From Elusimicrobiota bacterium (GTDB lineage Bacteria > Elusimicrobiota > Elusimicrobia > Elusimicrobiales > UBA9959): DNA of 5,581 nt. The stretch lies in assembly GCA_022703115.1 (NCBI GenBank), contig JAKLEK010000107.1, positions 1 to 5,581 of the forward strand. The letters are read 5' to 3'. The notes beneath the pieces were generated by a model. That model had not been told where the DNA came from and did no database searches. It saw only the letters and a list, made by a program, of their open reading frames with translations. Each line of letters opens with the position of its first letter. The first letter of the stretch is position 1. Positions 5,327 to 5,581 of the stretch are shown here, one piece after another. Made by a program: the position numbers and the translations under genes.

Positions 5327-5398
5327 GCCCCCGTCGTTCAACGGATAGAACGGGAGTTTCCTAAACTTCAAATAGAGGTTCGATTCCTCTAGAGGGCA
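5327..5398 (+). tRNA. tRNA-Arg (anticodon CCT) with imperfect acceptor stem
   Basis: The cloverleaf has a D stem GTTC/GAAC with GG in the loop, anticodon stem GGAGT/ACTTC (one G-T wobble), loop TTCCTAA with anticodon CCT, and a variable loop AAAT. The T stem is AGAGG/CCTCT with loop TTCGATT, and the discriminator is A. It reads AGG arginine codons, and CCA is not encoded. The acceptor stem is GCCCCCG against AGAGGGC, so pair 5-68 is C-A and pair 7-66 is G-A. The first four pairs and pair 6 are sound. T5373 could pair with A5391 to lengthen the T stem to six pairs. The tRNA starts 5 bp after apt and ends 30 bp before the next ATG. It may be a working tRNA with a weakened stem or an early pseudogene. 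Confidence 0.85.
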
Positions 5399-5418
5399 GT
5401 CAGATCTGAAGCGTCAGC

Positions 5419-5424
5419 AAGGAG
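5419..5424 (+). promoter_or_regulatory. Ribosome binding site of the downstream membrane protein
   Basis: AAGGAG ends four bases before the ATG at 5429. It is a strong Shine-Dalgarno and fixes the start of the truncated last gene. Confidence 0.7.
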
Positions 5425-5428
5425 ACAT

Positions 5429-5581
5429 ATGCCAGAGAATTCATGGATAGCCACCGGTTCCGTCCAGGCCGAACCCACCTTCCTGGAGAAGGCCCTGGAC
5501 TGGATCAAGAACCACCGCGAGACCTTTATCGGCTCCGTGGTGATAGTGCTGGGCGCGGCGGTCTTCGCGGCCTACTTCTTC
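5429..5581 (+). CDS. Membrane-anchored protein N-terminus, possibly YfgM/TPR type, 3' end missing
   Basis: Only the first 51 residues are inside the window. They show a soluble 30-residue start with an amphipathic stretch, FLEKALDWIKNHRETF (18-33). A hydrophobic segment, GSVVIVLGAAVFAAYFF (35-51), then reads as one membrane helix and runs to the window edge. This layout (short cytoplasmic head, a WIKNHR-like stretch before one helix, domain then outside) is seen in YfgM-type tetratricopeptide proteins of the inner membrane, but many single-pass proteins share it and the domain itself is not visible. The start is supported by the AAGGAG site. The gene lies 30 bp after tRNA-Arg on the same strand. 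Confidence 0.72.
   Translation, partial: MPENSWIATGSVQAEPTFLEKALDWIKNHRETFIGSVVIVLGAAVFAAYFF

Noticed and set aside
1..5581. Mobile element, CRISPR array or defence island
   Set aside because: No transposase, integrase, terminal repeat pair or regularly spaced repeat was found, and the genes are housekeeping or envelope types of similar composition.

Overview
This GC-rich window (estimated near 60% G+C) is densely coded chromosomal DNA from a bacterium. It holds six protein genes (two cut by the window edges), two tRNA genes, one strong promoter and one clear intrinsic terminator. Neither tRNA gene encodes its CCA end, so the host needs a CCA-adding enzyme. The gene mix (bacterial serpin, MGDG-synthase-type glycosyltransferase, secreted PE-PPE-like hydrolase, alternative sigma-70 factor with apt) would suit a poorly characterised phylum such as Elusimicrobiota. 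That placement is a weak inference, because no taxonomic marker is present.

Layout. Positions 1-827 hold the C-terminal two thirds of a serpin with an intact reactive-centre loop. It is followed 14 bp later by a complete GT28/MGDG-synthase-like glycosyltransferase (842-2032), probably in the same transcript. A tRNA-Pro(CGG) gene on the minus strand (2124 to 2054) converges on the glycosyltransferase end and has a perfect TATAAT box upstream. From about 2218 a near-consensus promoter drives a secreted serine-hydrolase-like protein (2292-3194), closed by a 12-bp GC hairpin with a T tail (3216-3250). That gene looks like a self-contained transcription unit.

After a 170-bp spacer with small hairpins and a plausible promoter, a compact plus-strand cluster follows: acylphosphatase (3422-3703), a sigma-70-family factor (3729-4775) and adenine phosphoribosyltransferase (4776-5321). 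The sigma stop and apt start abut as TAAATG. A tRNA-Arg(CCT) gene lies 5 bp after apt and has two mismatches in its acceptor stem. The start of a membrane-anchored protein (from 5429) runs off the window.

Functionally, the genes cover protease inhibition, membrane glycolipid synthesis, an envelope or secreted hydrolase, and a housekeeping/regulatory cluster (acyl-phosphate hydrolysis, promoter selection, purine salvage). I see no mobile element, CRISPR array or obvious multi-gene defence system. The best leads are the divergent region 2.4 and C-terminal tail of the sigma factor, the altered tRNA-Arg acceptor stem, and the PE-PPE-like hydrolase.
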